Positions 43,789 to 56,132 of a stretch of DNA of 64,000 bases are shown here, one piece after another; position 1 is the first letter of the stretch; each line of letters opens with the position of its first letter. Position numbers and translations under genes: made by a program. Source of the DNA: a bacterium (GTDB taxonomy: Bacteria > Krumholzibacteriota > Krumholzibacteriia > LZORAL124-64-63); assembly GCA_024231905.1 (NCBI GenBank), contig JAAEQC010000142.1, forward strand, positions 124,001 to 188,000, read 5' to 3'. Below the pieces are notes generated by a model. The model ran no database searches and had not been told where the DNA came from. It saw only the letters and a list, made by a program, of their open reading frames with translations.

Positions 43789-45177
43789 GTGAGCGATTTC
43801 CTCATCGACGCCGGCTGGGTGAACCTGGCCTACGTGGTGGCCTCGATTCTCTTCATCGTCGGCCTCAAGGGTCTGACCCATCCGCGGACCGCCGTACGGG
43901 GCAATCTGACCAGCGCCCTCGGTATGCTCCTGGCGGTGGTGGCCACCCTTCTGGCCAACGGCCTGGACTTCCAGTGGATCATCGTCGGCGCGCTGCTCGG
44001 CGGCGTGATCGGCCTCGTGGCGGCCACCCGCGTGCAGATGACCCAGATGCCCGAGATGGTGGCGATCTTCAACGGCTTCGGTGGTGGCGCCTCGGTGCTC
44101 GTGGCCGGCGCCGCGTTCACCATCGCCGCGGCACCGACCGCCCAGATGACCATCGCGACCGGTATTTCGGGCCTCATCGGCGCCGTGACGTTCACCGGTT
44201 CGTTCATCGCCTTCAGCAAGCTTGCCGGGATCATGCCCAGCGGCAACATAGCCTTCCCGGGCCAGAAGATCTTCAATGCCCTCATGGGTCTGGGCGCTCT
44301 GGCGTGCGTGGCCTGGCTCACCGTGGACCCTTCGGCCGTCATGGCCTACTGGATCATCGTTGCCATAGCCGCCGTGCTCGGCATGACGTTGACCCTGCCC
44401 ATCGGCGGGGCGGACATGCCCGTCGTCATCTCACTGCTGAACTCCTACTCGGGCCTGGCGGCCGCCGCCACCGGCTTCGTCCTCATGAACAACGTGCTCA
44501 TCATCGCCGGTTCGTTGGTGGGCGCTTCGGGCATCATCCTCACACGCATCATGTGCGTGGCCATGAACCGATCCCTGGGGCACGTGCTCTTCGGCACCCT
44601 GGGTCCCAGCGCCGACGGTCCCAGCGCCGACGACGTCTACGGCGGCAAGGTCAAGGCCACCGGCCCGGAGGAGGTGGCCATGCTCTTCGACTCCGCCCAG
44701 CGGGTGCTCGTGGTGCCCGGCTACGGCCTGGCCGTGGCCCAGGCCCAGCACGTGGTCAAGAACATGGCGGGCATCCTGGAGAGCCGGGGCCTTACCGTCG
44801 AGTACGGCATCCACCCGGTGGCCGGCCGTATGCCGGGGCACATGAACGTGCTCCTGGCCGAGGCCGACGTGCCTTATGAGCAACTCCTGGAGATGGACCA
44901 GATCAACCAGGAGATCGAGCAGGTGGACGTGTGCCTGGTCGTCGGCGCCAACGACGTGGTGAACCCGGTGGCCCGCACCGATCCCCAGAGCCCTATCGCC
45001 GGCATGCCCATCATCGACGTGGACAAGGCCCGCACGGTGGTCGTGGTCAAACGTTCGCTGAGCCCGGGCTTCGCGGGCATCCCCAACCCGCTCTTCGCCG
45101 CCGACAACTGCCTGATGATGTTCGGCGACGGCAAGAAGGCGCTCCAGGAGCTGGTGGAGGCCCTCAAGGAGAACTAA
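43789..45177 (+). CDS. pntB: NAD(P) transhydrogenase, beta subunit
   Basis: The 462-residue subunit has about nine membrane helices (1-260). Conserved channel stretches are MTQMPEMVAIFNGFGGG and LLNSYSGLAAAATGF, and HIS-free helix LMNNVLIIAGSLVGASG leads into the NADP-binding domain III. That domain has the fingerprint VPGYGLAVAQAQH, HPVAGRMPGHMNVLLAE, and VGANDVVNPVA. It couples hydride transfer to proton entry. The start is GTG at 43789, just after the pntAB stop. A short hairpin with T5 follows. Confidence 0.95.
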   Translation: MSDFLIDAGWVNLAYVVASILFIVGLKGLTHPRTAVRGNLTSALGMLLAVVATLLANGLDFQWIIVGALLGGVIGLVAATRVQMTQMPEMVAIFNGFGGGASVLVAGAAFTIAAAPTAQMTIATGISGLIGAVTFTGSFIAFSKLAGIMPSGNIAFPGQKIFNALMGLGALACVAWLTVDPSAVMAYWIIVAIAAVLGMTLTLPIGGADMPVVISLLNSYSGLAAAATGFVLMNNVLIIAGSLVGASGIILTRIMCVAMNRSLGHVLFGTLGPSADGPSADDVYGGKVKATGPEEVAMLFDSAQRVLVVPGYGLAVAQAQHVVKNMAGILESRGLTVEYGIHPVAGRMPGHMNVLLAEADVPYEQLLEMDQINQEIEQVDVCLVVGANDVVNPVARTDPQSPIAGMPIIDVDKARTVVVVKRSLSPGFAGIPNPLFAADNCLMMFGDGKKALQELVEALKEN

Positions 45178-45216
45178 CCGGGATTCAGCGCACGAACGAC
45201 GAGGGCGATTCGCTAC

Positions 45217-45232
45217 GGCGGGCCGCCTTTTT
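45217..45232 (+). terminator. Short terminator-like hairpin after pntB
   Basis: GGCG (45217-45220) pairs with CGCC (45224-45227) around three bases, then TTTTT. The stem is only 4 bp, so termination may be partial. The rest of the 195-bp gap up to 45373 shows nothing clear. Confidence 0.4.
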
Positions 45233-45372
45233 CGTGTCCGTCGGCGTCTCGGCACCCGCCTGAACATGAATAGTCAAGTGGTCGAACTTTCCGTCGAATA
45301 CGATAGGCGCAGGGCGCATGGGGCAAATGACGTCCGCGACATGGATTATCGGATTTCCGGGGAGGTCCCGAC

Positions 45373-49392
<4,020 letters not shown>

Positions 49393-49416
49393 CCGGGGCG
49401 GATCATTGTTGAACGT

Positions 49417-49446
49417 GAAGGGAGGGCCCCACGGGGCCCTCCCTTC
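49417..49446. terminator. Bidirectional intrinsic terminator
   Basis: GAAGGGAGGGCCCC (49417-49430) pairs with GGGGCCCTCCCTTC (49433-49446), 14 bp with the innermost pairs opening as the loop. It lies between the hybrid kinase and the convergent lipoprotein gene. The same core (GGAGGGCCCC...GGGGCCCTCC) recurs at 51406. Confidence 0.8.
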
Positions 49447-49464
49447 GTTCCGTCAGCTCCGATC

Positions 49465-51180
49465 TCAGCGTCTGCCGAAGCGCGCCGCCGTCTTGGTGAA
49501 TCTCGGCGGAATCCGCCATACTTCCGTCTCTTCCCAGTCCCCGCCATCGATCTCGACCTCGCGGGAGACCGTGCGCAGTTCCCCGTAGGTCGGCGCGTAC
49601 CAGATCGAGTCGGTCTCGGTGAACGCGTGCACCCAGGAATTGCCGTCCCGGAACTCGACCTGGAGCTCGCGGAAGACCGACCAGGCGTCGGCGATGTAGA
49701 TCGCCGGCCCGTCGACGGGATAGTCGGCGCGCCCGATCACGCGGCCCGAGAGAGTGGCCCGGAAGGTGCCCTCGCCCGGGATTTCGACCTGTGTCGTCGA
49801 CTCCCAGGTGCCGGGGGACAGGGGCAGGGGCAGTATGGTCAAGGGCGTGTCGAAGACATTGGCCTTGGAGAGGTCCTCGAAGGCCAGCCACTGCAGGGCG
49901 CCGCCGGTCTGCCGGAACTCCTCCCAGTCCCCGGTGGTGGTGGCGAAGTCCCAGTCCTCGTATTCGACTTCGCGGTAGGAACCGCCAGGCTGGTCCTCCA
50001 CCTGCACATACTCGTTGAAACTATCCGTGCCGAGCGGAATGGCGCTGCCTCCTTCACCCCAGGCCACGTCGTACTCGTCGACGTACTGCATGCCGTCGTC
50101 GGCCGGGATATAGTCGGCGGCGCCGGCGATCTTGATCTCGTAGGTGTAGGGTGTGGTCTGGGCGTTTCCGGCCAGGTCCTCGAACCCGTCGAACGTCACC
50201 TCGATGGGCATGCCGCTGGGCAGGCCGCTGGGCAACGGAACCGTCAGCACGGTACCGCCGTCGGTCCAGAAGGGCTCGATCTCCATCTGTTGCATCATGA
50301 AGTAGAAGGCCAGATTCCAGGCCACCGGTTCGAGCGTCTCCTGGTTGACGGGTTCCGAGAAGGTCAGCCTGATGAAGCCCTTGTCGGCCGACACGCTGGT
50401 CGCGCCGTTGGTCGGGTCGGTCGCGATGATCGACGGTGCCGTGTTATCCACCTCGGCGCCGGTGGTGAAAGTGAGGTGCTCCGTCGCCGCCAAGTGGCGT
50501 CCGCCGTCGGACGCCAGCGACGTACCGATGACGACGGTGAACTCCGTGTCCGCCGGGAGCGAACCGTCCGGGTCGAGCAGTAGCTGGCCGTCGCCGATCT
50601 CGTCGTGGTCGTAACTGTAGTCGGCCTTGGGCATGGAGTCGTCGGTGATCCGGATGGCGGCCGCGACCGTGGCCGTGTTGATCTCCTCGGAGAAGTTCAG
50701 AAGGATGCTGGCGTCGCGATTGACGCCGGTGGCCCCATCGGCGGGCGTCGTGCCGATGAGCAACAGTTCGGTCGAGGACCAGGTCCAGAAAGAGAAGACA
50801 CGGTCGGCGGCGAGGGCGTTGCCGGCCTCGTCGGTCAGCGCCGTGCCGACGGTGCAGGTGATCTCGGTACCCTCGGGCCAGTCCGTGTGGCCGACCGCGA
50901 GCAGGCGATCGGTGTACCAGACGGATCCGGTCACGGTACCGGCCGAGAGGGTGACGGCGCCGTCGGCGCTGTCGGGATCCATGGCCTCGCTGAAGACGAC
51001 GATCACGCTGTCGTCGACGGCAACCGCTCCTTCCGCGCCCGCAGGATCGGTGCCGAGCACCTCGGGCGGTGTGGTATCGGCTTCGGGCTTGGCGGGATCG
51101 TCATCGTCGGAACAGGCGCCCAGCCAGCCCAGCACGAGGACCAGGCAGAGGGCGGGTACGAGCCAGCGCGGGATATTCAT
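49465..51180 (-). CDS. Lipoprotein with SbsA/Big_5-type Ig-like domains (copy A)
   Basis: The 571-residue precursor has a lipobox WLGAC, so C23 is lipidated; the following SDDDDP is acidic. Three Ig-like domains of the SbsA/Big_5 type follow, each with a TTPADGATGV-like start and FSE...A core (DDSVIVVFSEAMD, ASILLNFSEEINT, FIRLTFSEPVNQE). The last 200 residues are a less familiar beta-rich region. It is a paralog of the neighbour at 51455-53230, in the same order and with the same promoter block and leader hairpin. It is probably a surface or periplasmic binding protein; the ligand is unknown. Confidence 0.85.
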   Translation of the reverse strand: MNIPRWLVPALCLVLVLGWLGACSDDDDPAKPEADTTPPEVLGTDPAGAEGAVAVDDSVIVVFSEAMDPDSADGAVTLSAGTVTGSVWYTDRLLAVGHTDWPEGTEITCTVGTALTDEAGNALAADRVFSFWTWSSTELLLIGTTPADGATGVNRDASILLNFSEEINTATVAAAIRITDDSMPKADYSYDHDEIGDGQLLLDPDGSLPADTEFTVVIGTSLASDGGRHLAATEHLTFTTGAEVDNTAPSIIATDPTNGATSVSADKGFIRLTFSEPVNQETLEPVAWNLAFYFMMQQMEIEPFWTDGGTVLTVPLPSGLPSGMPIEVTFDGFEDLAGNAQTTPYTYEIKIAGAADYIPADDGMQYVDEYDVAWGEGGSAIPLGTDSFNEYVQVEDQPGGSYREVEYEDWDFATTTGDWEEFRQTGGALQWLAFEDLSKANVFDTPLTILPLPLSPGTWESTTQVEIPGEGTFRATLSGRVIGRADYPVDGPAIYIADAWSVFRELQVEFRDGNSWVHAFTETDSIWYAPTYGELRTVSREVEIDGGDWEETEVWRIPPRFTKTAARFGRR

Positions 51181-51196
51181 GGTGAGTCGCCTCCCC

Positions 51197-51215
51197 GGGC
51201 GGCCGGAGACCGCCC
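51197..51215 (-). other. Leader hairpin before the copy A ribosome site
   Basis: On the transcript, GGGCGG (51215-51210) pairs with CCGCCC (51202-51197) around a 7-base loop, ending 17 bases before the start codon and immediately before the purine-rich ribosome site. A hairpin at the same distance precedes copy B. Confidence 0.4.
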
Positions 51216-51282
51216 TATTAGTCCGTGAAACGAGTGCTCTCTAGAGATCGGAGACGGCGCGCAGGCGCCGCTCCTGGAGTAG

Positions 51283-51320
51283 GATTATCACGTCGGCGGC
51301 GATTTGGCACAGGTTGATTT
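51283..51320 (-). promoter_or_regulatory. Conserved promoter block of lipoprotein copy A
   Basis: This 38-bp block matches the block at 53333-53370 at 27 of 38 positions, and both begin 103 bp upstream of their start codons. On the minus strand it contains GTGCCA and, 16 bases further on, GATAAT, a good -10 hexamer (51289-51284). The block is conserved outside coding sequence, so it is probably a promoter with an operator. Confidence 0.55.
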
Positions 51321-51405
51321 GGATCTCCGCAGGAGAGCAAGGAACCCGCGTGATTCCGGCGCCGGGCCCGCCGCCGGTGGCGCCGGGCAGGATAGGGGCG
51401 AAGAA

Positions 51406-51428
51406 GGAGGGCCCCGGGGGGCCCTCCC
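51406..51428 (-). terminator. Intrinsic terminator of lipoprotein copy B
   Basis: GGAGGGCCCC (51406-51415) pairs with GGGGCCCTCC (51418-51427). On the minus strand it is followed by TTCTTC. It lies 28 bp after the stop of the gene at 51455-53230 and resembles the terminator of copy A. Confidence 0.65.
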
Positions 51429-51454
51429 ATCGTCGGGTCGTGGTCGCGCAGCCG

Positions 51455-53230
51455 CTAGCGAAGCTCGAAGCGCTTGTTCATCGCTTTCCTGTCGCCCCAC
51501 ATGAACTCGAAGAACTCGTAGCGGATGCTCTCGCTTCTCGTCCAGGAGTTGTCTTCGTGATCCTCCTCGTAACCCAGCTCGAAGGTCCGACCCAGTCCAG
51601 GCGCGTAGACCGTCAGGTAGCTCAGCTCCAAGACCAGCGCATCCTCCAGACGGACCTCGATCTCCACCTCCACCGGCCAGGCGTCGGCGATGAACCCGCC
51701 TCTCATGAAGCTGTCGAGGGGGAAGTCCGTGCGTTCGTAGACCTCGCCGGCGACGCTGATGTCGTAGACGCCCTCGCCGGGCACGTCCAGGGTCGTCGAC
51801 TGCGTCCAGGTGCCTTCGCCGATGGGCAACGGCAGCATGGTGATCGGGTCTGCGAAATCGTAGCTCTTGGAGGGGACGATCTCCTCTTCCCAGCCCAGCC
51901 ACTGGAAGGCGGAGGAGGTCTCGCGGTACGCCTCCCAGGCGCCGTTGGTGAATCGGAAGGGATCCTCGCCCGGACCGGCCTCCCGGTACTCGACCTCGCG
52001 ATACCCGCCGCCGGTCTGGTCCGCTATCCGGAACCAGCGTGACTCGTTGTCGGTGGCCGGTCGGGTGGGGTCGCCGAGATCGCCGAACTCCTTGTCGATG
52101 CCCTCGATGTAGTAGGAGCCGTCCTGGTGGACCAGGTAGTCGGGAGACCCCGCCACCTTGACCTCGTAGTCGAACCCGGCGGTCTGGACGTTGCCGGCCA
52201 TATCTGAGAATTCGGCGAAGGTGAAGGCGAGCGGCGTGCCGGCCGGCAGGGGGCTGCGGATGCTCATGGTCAGCACGGTGTGGTCGGCGCTCCACTCCCA
52301 TCCCCAGGCCTCGTTCAGTTCCATCGCCAGCATGAAGCTCCAGTTGTACTCGGTGAACTCCAGCGAATCGTCGCCGATGGGTTCGTTGAAGGTGATCCGC
52401 ACATAGCCCTGATCGGCGGGAACGTTCGTCGTGCCGTCTGCCGGTTCGATGGATACGACGGTCGGCGGCATGGTGTCCCGCTCCGTGCCCGTGGTGAAGG
52501 ACAGCAGGTAGGAGTCGACCGGGTTCTTGCCGTTGCTGGAACTCAGCGACGACGGGATCCAGACGTAGATCAGGGTCTCGGCCGGCAAGTCGGCGTCCGG
52601 TACCAGGCGGTACGAGCGGTACTCGACCTCCTCGACCGTGAAGCCGAAGTTCACCTTGTCCGTGTTGCCGTCCTTGGTCACGAGGATATCCGTGAGGATC
52701 ACACGGCTCTCGATCTCGCTGGTGTATACCGGATCGGAGAAGTTCAGGATGACGCCGGCGTTGAGATCGGCGCCCGTGCTACCGTCACCGGGAGTCATAT
52801 TCACGAGGATGAGGTCGGGGGAGGTCGTCAGCCACTCGGCCGTGTACGCGTCGGCCAGGGCATTGCCCGCCGCGTCGGTCAGGCCGGTCCCCACCGTCAG
52901 CGAGACGGTGGCACCCTCGGCGAAATCCGTGTGGGCTACCTCGATGATCCGTTCGGACCGCCAGAAGGTGCCGGTGATCGTGCCGCCGGTCAGCTGGAGG
53001 TTGCCGGCGGCCGAGTCCTCGTCCATGGCCTCGTTGAAGATGATCTGCAGGGTTTCGTCCACGTCCATGTTGGTGGAGCCGGCCTCAGGCCGGGCCGAGA
53101 TGACGATGGGCGCGGTGGTGTCCTTCTCGGCCGGCGGAGCGGCCGGATCGTCGCTGTCGGAGCAGGCCCCCAGCCAACCAGCGACAAGCAGCATGCAGAG
53201 AACGGAAAGCAGAATTCGAGTGATCTTCAT
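51455..53230 (-). CDS. Lipoprotein with SbsA/Big_5-type Ig-like domains (copy B)
   Basis: The 591-residue paralog of the protein at 49465-51180 has a lipobox WLGAC with C23 and an acidic linker. The Ig-like domains are DETLQIIFNEAMDEDSA, AGVILNFSDPVYTS and GYVRITFNEPIGDDS, followed by the same beta-rich C-terminal region with YREVEY and GEGTWTQSTTLDVPGEG. The start is ATG at 53230, eight bases after GAGGAGG; the frame is open further upstream but is not protein-like. Promoter block, leader hairpin and terminator all match copy A, so a whole transcription unit was duplicated. The genes now differ through most of their length. Confidence 0.85.
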   Translation of the reverse strand: MKITRILLSVLCMLLVAGWLGACSDSDDPAAPPAEKDTTAPIVISARPEAGSTNMDVDETLQIIFNEAMDEDSAAGNLQLTGGTITGTFWRSERIIEVAHTDFAEGATVSLTVGTGLTDAAGNALADAYTAEWLTTSPDLILVNMTPGDGSTGADLNAGVILNFSDPVYTSEIESRVILTDILVTKDGNTDKVNFGFTVEEVEYRSYRLVPDADLPAETLIYVWIPSSLSSSNGKNPVDSYLLSFTTGTERDTMPPTVVSIEPADGTTNVPADQGYVRITFNEPIGDDSLEFTEYNWSFMLAMELNEAWGWEWSADHTVLTMSIRSPLPAGTPLAFTFAEFSDMAGNVQTAGFDYEVKVAGSPDYLVHQDGSYYIEGIDKEFGDLGDPTRPATDNESRWFRIADQTGGGYREVEYREAGPGEDPFRFTNGAWEAYRETSSAFQWLGWEEEIVPSKSYDFADPITMLPLPIGEGTWTQSTTLDVPGEGVYDISVAGEVYERTDFPLDSFMRGGFIADAWPVEVEIEVRLEDALVLELSYLTVYAPGLGRTFELGYEEDHEDNSWTRSESIRYEFFEFMWGDRKAMNKRFELR

Positions 53231-53245
53231 GGATGGTTCCTCCTC

Positions 53246-53264
53246 GGGCAGCTGAGCGCCGCCC
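53246..53264 (-). other. Leader hairpin before the copy B ribosome site
   Basis: On the transcript, GGGCGGC pairs with GCTGCCC (one G-U wobble) around a 5-base loop, 16 bases before the start codon. The wobble and the sequence changes relative to copy A keep the pairing, which suggests the structure matters. Confidence 0.4.
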
Positions 53265-53332
53265 ATGACGTCTCTGTTCGAACTTCCCCACGTCTCGTCG
53301 GCGCCGTATCGTCGACGCGGCGCTTGGAAGAT

Positions 53333-53370
53333 GACTATCATGTCCTTGTGGATCTGGCACCAATTGATTT
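53333..53370 (-). promoter_or_regulatory. Conserved promoter block of lipoprotein copy B
   Basis: This is the counterpart of the block at 51283-51320, again 103 bp upstream of the start codon. The -10 candidate on the minus strand is GATAGT (53339-53334), with GTGCCA upstream. The metallo-beta-lactamase-fold gene starts on the other strand 23 bp away, so the two promoters may share the region. Confidence 0.5.
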
Positions 53371-53392
53371 CGCGTATTCGAATGGAGTTCCC

Positions 53393-54301
53393 ATGCGCCT
53401 CATCGCCCTGCTCTTCGCCCTCGTTTTCACCTTGCCCGCCGCGGCGACGGAGGAGGACCCCGACCCCTTCGCCACCGTGGAAATCGCCACCACCCCCCTG
53501 GCCGACGACCTGGCCATGCTCGAGGGCGCCGGCGGCAATCTCGTTGTGGCCTGGGACGATGCCGGCGCCTTCCTGGTGGACGACCAGTACGCCCCGCTCA
53601 CCGGGCGTATCCTGGCCGCCATCGGGGAACTCACCGACCGCCCCGTGCGCTTCGTCCTCAACACCCACTGGCACTTCGACCACACGGGCGGCAACGAGAA
53701 CCTGGCCGGCGAGGGATGCCTGCTGTTCTCCCACGACAACGTGCGGCGACGGCTGGCGGTCGACCAGTTCATTGCCTTCCTGGACCGGGAAGTGCCCGCC
53801 TCGCCGCCGGCGGCCCTGCCGGTCGTCACCTTCAGCGACTCGCTCACCTTCCATCTGGGCGTGGGCCAGGTGCGGGTCTTCCACGCGCCCCACGCCCATA
53901 CGGACGGCGACGGCATCGTCCATTTCGTGGACCGGGACGTGATCCACGCGGGCGACACGATCTTCTTCGGCCTCTACCCCTTCATCGACACGTCCGCCGG
54001 CGGCTCCATCGACGGGGTGATCGCTGCCGTGAAGGCCATGCGGGCCCTGTGCGGCCCCGATACGCGGATCGTCCCGGGCCACGGACCGCTCATGACGCCG
54101 GCCCAGCTGGACGAGTACCTGGCCATGCTCACGGGTGTGCGGGAGGCGGTGGTGGTGCTGAAGGATGCCGGGATGTCCCTGACCGAGGTCCAGGCCGCCG
54201 GACCGGCCGCGCCGTGGGACGAGGCCTGGGGGCAGGCCTGGCTCACCTCCGACCAGTTCGTGGAGCTCGTCTATGCGTCCCTGCCGGGGGGAGCGGACTG
54301 A
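53393..54301 (+). CDS. Exported metallo-beta-lactamase-fold hydrolase
   Basis: The 302-residue precursor has a signal peptide ending in PAAAT. The metal site is complete: THWHFDHTGG (H92, H94, D96, H97), a histidine in HAPHAHTDGD, the bridging aspartate in HAGDTIFF, and PGHG near the C terminus. The final 60 residues form a helical cap. It resembles the periplasmic MBL proteins near quinoprotein dehydrogenases and subclass B lactamases, but a drug-resistance role is not shown. The start is ATG at 53393 after TGGAG. It diverges from lipoprotein copy B and shares its upstream region. Confidence 0.87.
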   Translation: MRLIALLFALVFTLPAAATEEDPDPFATVEIATTPLADDLAMLEGAGGNLVVAWDDAGAFLVDDQYAPLTGRILAAIGELTDRPVRFVLNTHWHFDHTGGNENLAGEGCLLFSHDNVRRRLAVDQFIAFLDREVPASPPAALPVVTFSDSLTFHLGVGQVRVFHAPHAHTDGDGIVHFVDRDVIHAGDTIFFGLYPFIDTSAGGSIDGVIAAVKAMRALCGPDTRIVPGHGPLMTPAQLDEYLAMLTGVREAVVVLKDAGMSLTEVQAAGPAAPWDEAWGQAWLTSDQFVELVYASLPGGAD

Positions 54302-54399
54302 GACGGCCTGATCCCGGGTCGCCCAGGGCTTCGCTACGGCTTTCGCCCGGCGGGTTCAGCGACTATCTTACCGGCGATGCAACGACGGCGTCCGCCGGT

Positions 54400-54417
54400 C
54401 CCGCGGCCTTCCGCGGG
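54400..54417 (+). terminator. Short hairpin between the hydrolase and pdxS
   Basis: CCCGCGG (54400-54406) pairs with CCGCGGG (54411-54417) around four bases. There is no T-run directly after it, although CCTTTTTCGG occurs 14 bases further on. It may end the hydrolase transcript or lie in the pdxS leader. Confidence 0.35.
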
Positions 54418-54485
54418 CGGGAGGGTGGGCACCTTTTTCGGCGCGGATGATTCCGCGAGATAATTCGCGCGAAGGAGGCGGGATC

Positions 54486-55391
54486 ATGGAGAATCCCTGG
54501 AACAACGAAGCAGTTGGCGAACTGTACCGGCAGAAGGTCGGTCTGGCTGAGATGCTCAAGGGCGGCGTCATCATGGACGTCACCAACGCCCAGCAGGCGA
54601 AGATCGCCGAGGAGGCCGGCGCCGTGGCCGTCATGGCCCTCGAGCGCATTCCCTCGGACATCCGCAAGACCGGTGGTATCGCGCGCATGTCCCAGCCGGG
54701 CATGATCAAGGAGATCCAGGCCATGGTCTCCATCCCGGTCATGGCCAAGGTCCGCATCGGGCACTTCGCCGAGGCCCAGATCCTCGAGGCCCTGGGCGTG
54801 GACTTCATCGACGAGTCCGAGGTGCTGACCCCGGCGGACAACGAGAACCACGTCTACAAGCACGACTTCAAGGTGCCTTTCGTGTGCGGTTGCCGGAACC
54901 TGGGCGAGGCCCTGCGCCGTATAGGCGAGGGCGCGGCCATGATGCGCACCAAGGGCGAGGCCGGCAGCGGCGACGTGGTCGAGGCCGTCACCCACATGCG
55001 CGCGGTCACCGAGGGCATCCGGCGCCTGCAGATGATGCGCACGGACGAACTCATGGCCGAGGCCAAGCGCCTGGGCGCGCCCTACCACGTGGTGGTGGAG
55101 ACGGCGGAGCTGGGCAAGCTCCCGGTGCCGAACTTCGCCGCCGGCGGTATCGCCACCCCGGCCGACGCCTCGCTCATGATGCAGCTGGGCGCCGAGACCG
55201 TCTTCGTGGGCAGCGGCATCTTCGCCAGCGAGGATCCGGCGCCGCGGGCCAAGGCCATCGTCGACGCGGTGACCTTCCACGACGATCCGGCCAAGCTCAT
55301 GGAGGTGTCCATGAAGCTGGGCGAGGCCATGAAGGGCCGCGCGGTCAACGAGATGGACGAGAGCGAAAAGATGGCGGGCCGGGGCTGGTAA
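54486..55391 (+). CDS. pdxS: Pyridoxal 5'-phosphate synthase lyase subunit
   Basis: The 301-residue PdxS barrel joins ribose 5-phosphate, glyceraldehyde 3-phosphate and ammonia to make pyridoxal phosphate. The family residues are D31 (IMDVTNAQQ), K88 ([10 protein letters not shown]) and K156 ([10 protein letters not shown]). The C terminus ends KMAGRGW as in relatives. The start is ATG at 54486 after AAGGAGG. It works with PdxT, which supplies ammonia from glutamine. PdxT follows after a hairpin, so the two subunits may not be made in equal amounts. Confidence 0.97.
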   Translation: MENPWNNEAVGELYRQKVGLAEMLKGGVIMDVTNAQQAKIAEEAGAVAVMALERIPSDIRKTGGIARMSQPGMIKEIQAMVSIPVMAKVRIGHFAEAQILEALGVDFIDESEVLTPADNENHVYKHDFKVPFVCGCRNLGEALRRIGEGAAMMRTKGEAGSGDVVEAVTHMRAVTEGIRRLQMMRTDELMAEAKRLGAPYHVVVETAELGKLPVPNFAAGGIATPADASLMMQLGAETVFVGSGIFASEDPAPRAKAIVDAVTFHDDPAKLMEVSMKLGEAMKGRAVNEMDESEKMAGRGW

Positions 55392-55410
55392 CTGCCTTCC
55401 CGCACGATCC

Positions 55411-55447
55411 ACGGCCCGGCCGGCGCGCCCCGCCGGCCGGGCCGTTT
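55411..55447 (+). terminator. Terminator-like hairpin between pdxS and pdxT
   Basis: A perfect 15-bp stem (55411-55425 with 55431-55445) closes a 5-base loop and runs into TTTCC. It ends only 13 bases before the pdxT ATG at 55459, so it can reduce read-through or fold over the pdxT ribosome site. It looks like an internal attenuator. Confidence 0.65.
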
Positions 55448-55458
55448 CCGGAGTTGTG

Positions 55459-56049
55459 ATGTCCCTTCCGGTCGGTCTGCTCGCCCTCCAGGGCGATTTC
55501 GAAATGCACCGCCAGGCCCTGGCGGATCTGGGTCACGAGACCCGTTTCGTGCGGCGTCCGGCCGAACTGGCCGAGGTGTCGGCCCTGGTCATTCCGGGGG
55601 GCGAGTCCACGACCCTCACCAGACTGGTGGCCCGGGCCGGTCTGGCCGATCCCCTGCGCGCCTTCGCCTCGGAGAGACCGGTGCTCGGCACCTGCGCGGG
55701 CCTGATCATGCTCAGCAGCGAACTGGCCGGCGAAAAGCAGGGCGACTTCGGCGTCGAACCCCTGGGCATCCTCGATTGCGTGGTGTCCCGCAATGCCTAT
55801 GGCCGCCAGATCGATTCCTTCACCGCCCCGGTGGACGCCACCGCCCTCGACGGCGATTCGGCCCCCGTGCGCGCGGTCTTCATCCGGGCTCCCCGCATCA
55901 TGGCGGTCGGGGCGGGGGCCCAGGTCGTCGTCACCCACGAAGGCGAACCGGTGGGCGTGCGGCAGGGCGCGGTCCTGGGCCTGACCTTCCATCCGGAACT
56001 GACGTCGGACCGACGCCTGCACCGGGCCTTCCTCGAACTCGGCGGCTAG
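55459..56049 (+). CDS. pdxT: Pyridoxal 5'-phosphate synthase glutaminase subunit
   Basis: The 196-residue class-I glutaminase has the catalytic triad C79 (GTCAGL), H178 and E180 (TFHPEL). Early residues GLLALQGDF and IPGGESTTL form the glutamine site. It produces ammonia that is channelled into PdxS. The ATG at 55459 has only a weak GGAG ahead of it and a GTG three bases earlier. It sits right behind the hairpin at 55411-55447, so its expression is probably lower than that of pdxS or separately controlled. Confidence 0.95.
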   Translation: MSLPVGLLALQGDFEMHRQALADLGHETRFVRRPAELAEVSALVIPGGESTTLTRLVARAGLADPLRAFASERPVLGTCAGLIMLSSELAGEKQGDFGVEPLGILDCVVSRNAYGRQIDSFTAPVDATALDGDSAPVRAVFIRAPRIMAVGAGAQVVVTHEGEPVGVRQGAVLGLTFHPELTSDRRLHRAFLELGG

Positions 56050-56132
56050 GCTTTTCCTTGGAACCCGGATCCCGTATCTTCAGAAGGGAACCGGTTCGAG
56101 GCGACCCGGCCGGCCAGGAATGGACGGGACCC

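Noticed and set aside
49417-51428. Repeated GGAGGGCCCC hairpins as a mobile repeat
   Set aside because: Both lie directly after stop codons and behave as terminators of a duplicated gene, which explains the similarity.
53393-54301. Beta-lactam resistance gene
   Set aside because: The metal-site fold is shared by many exported hydrolases and nothing specific to beta-lactamases is visible.
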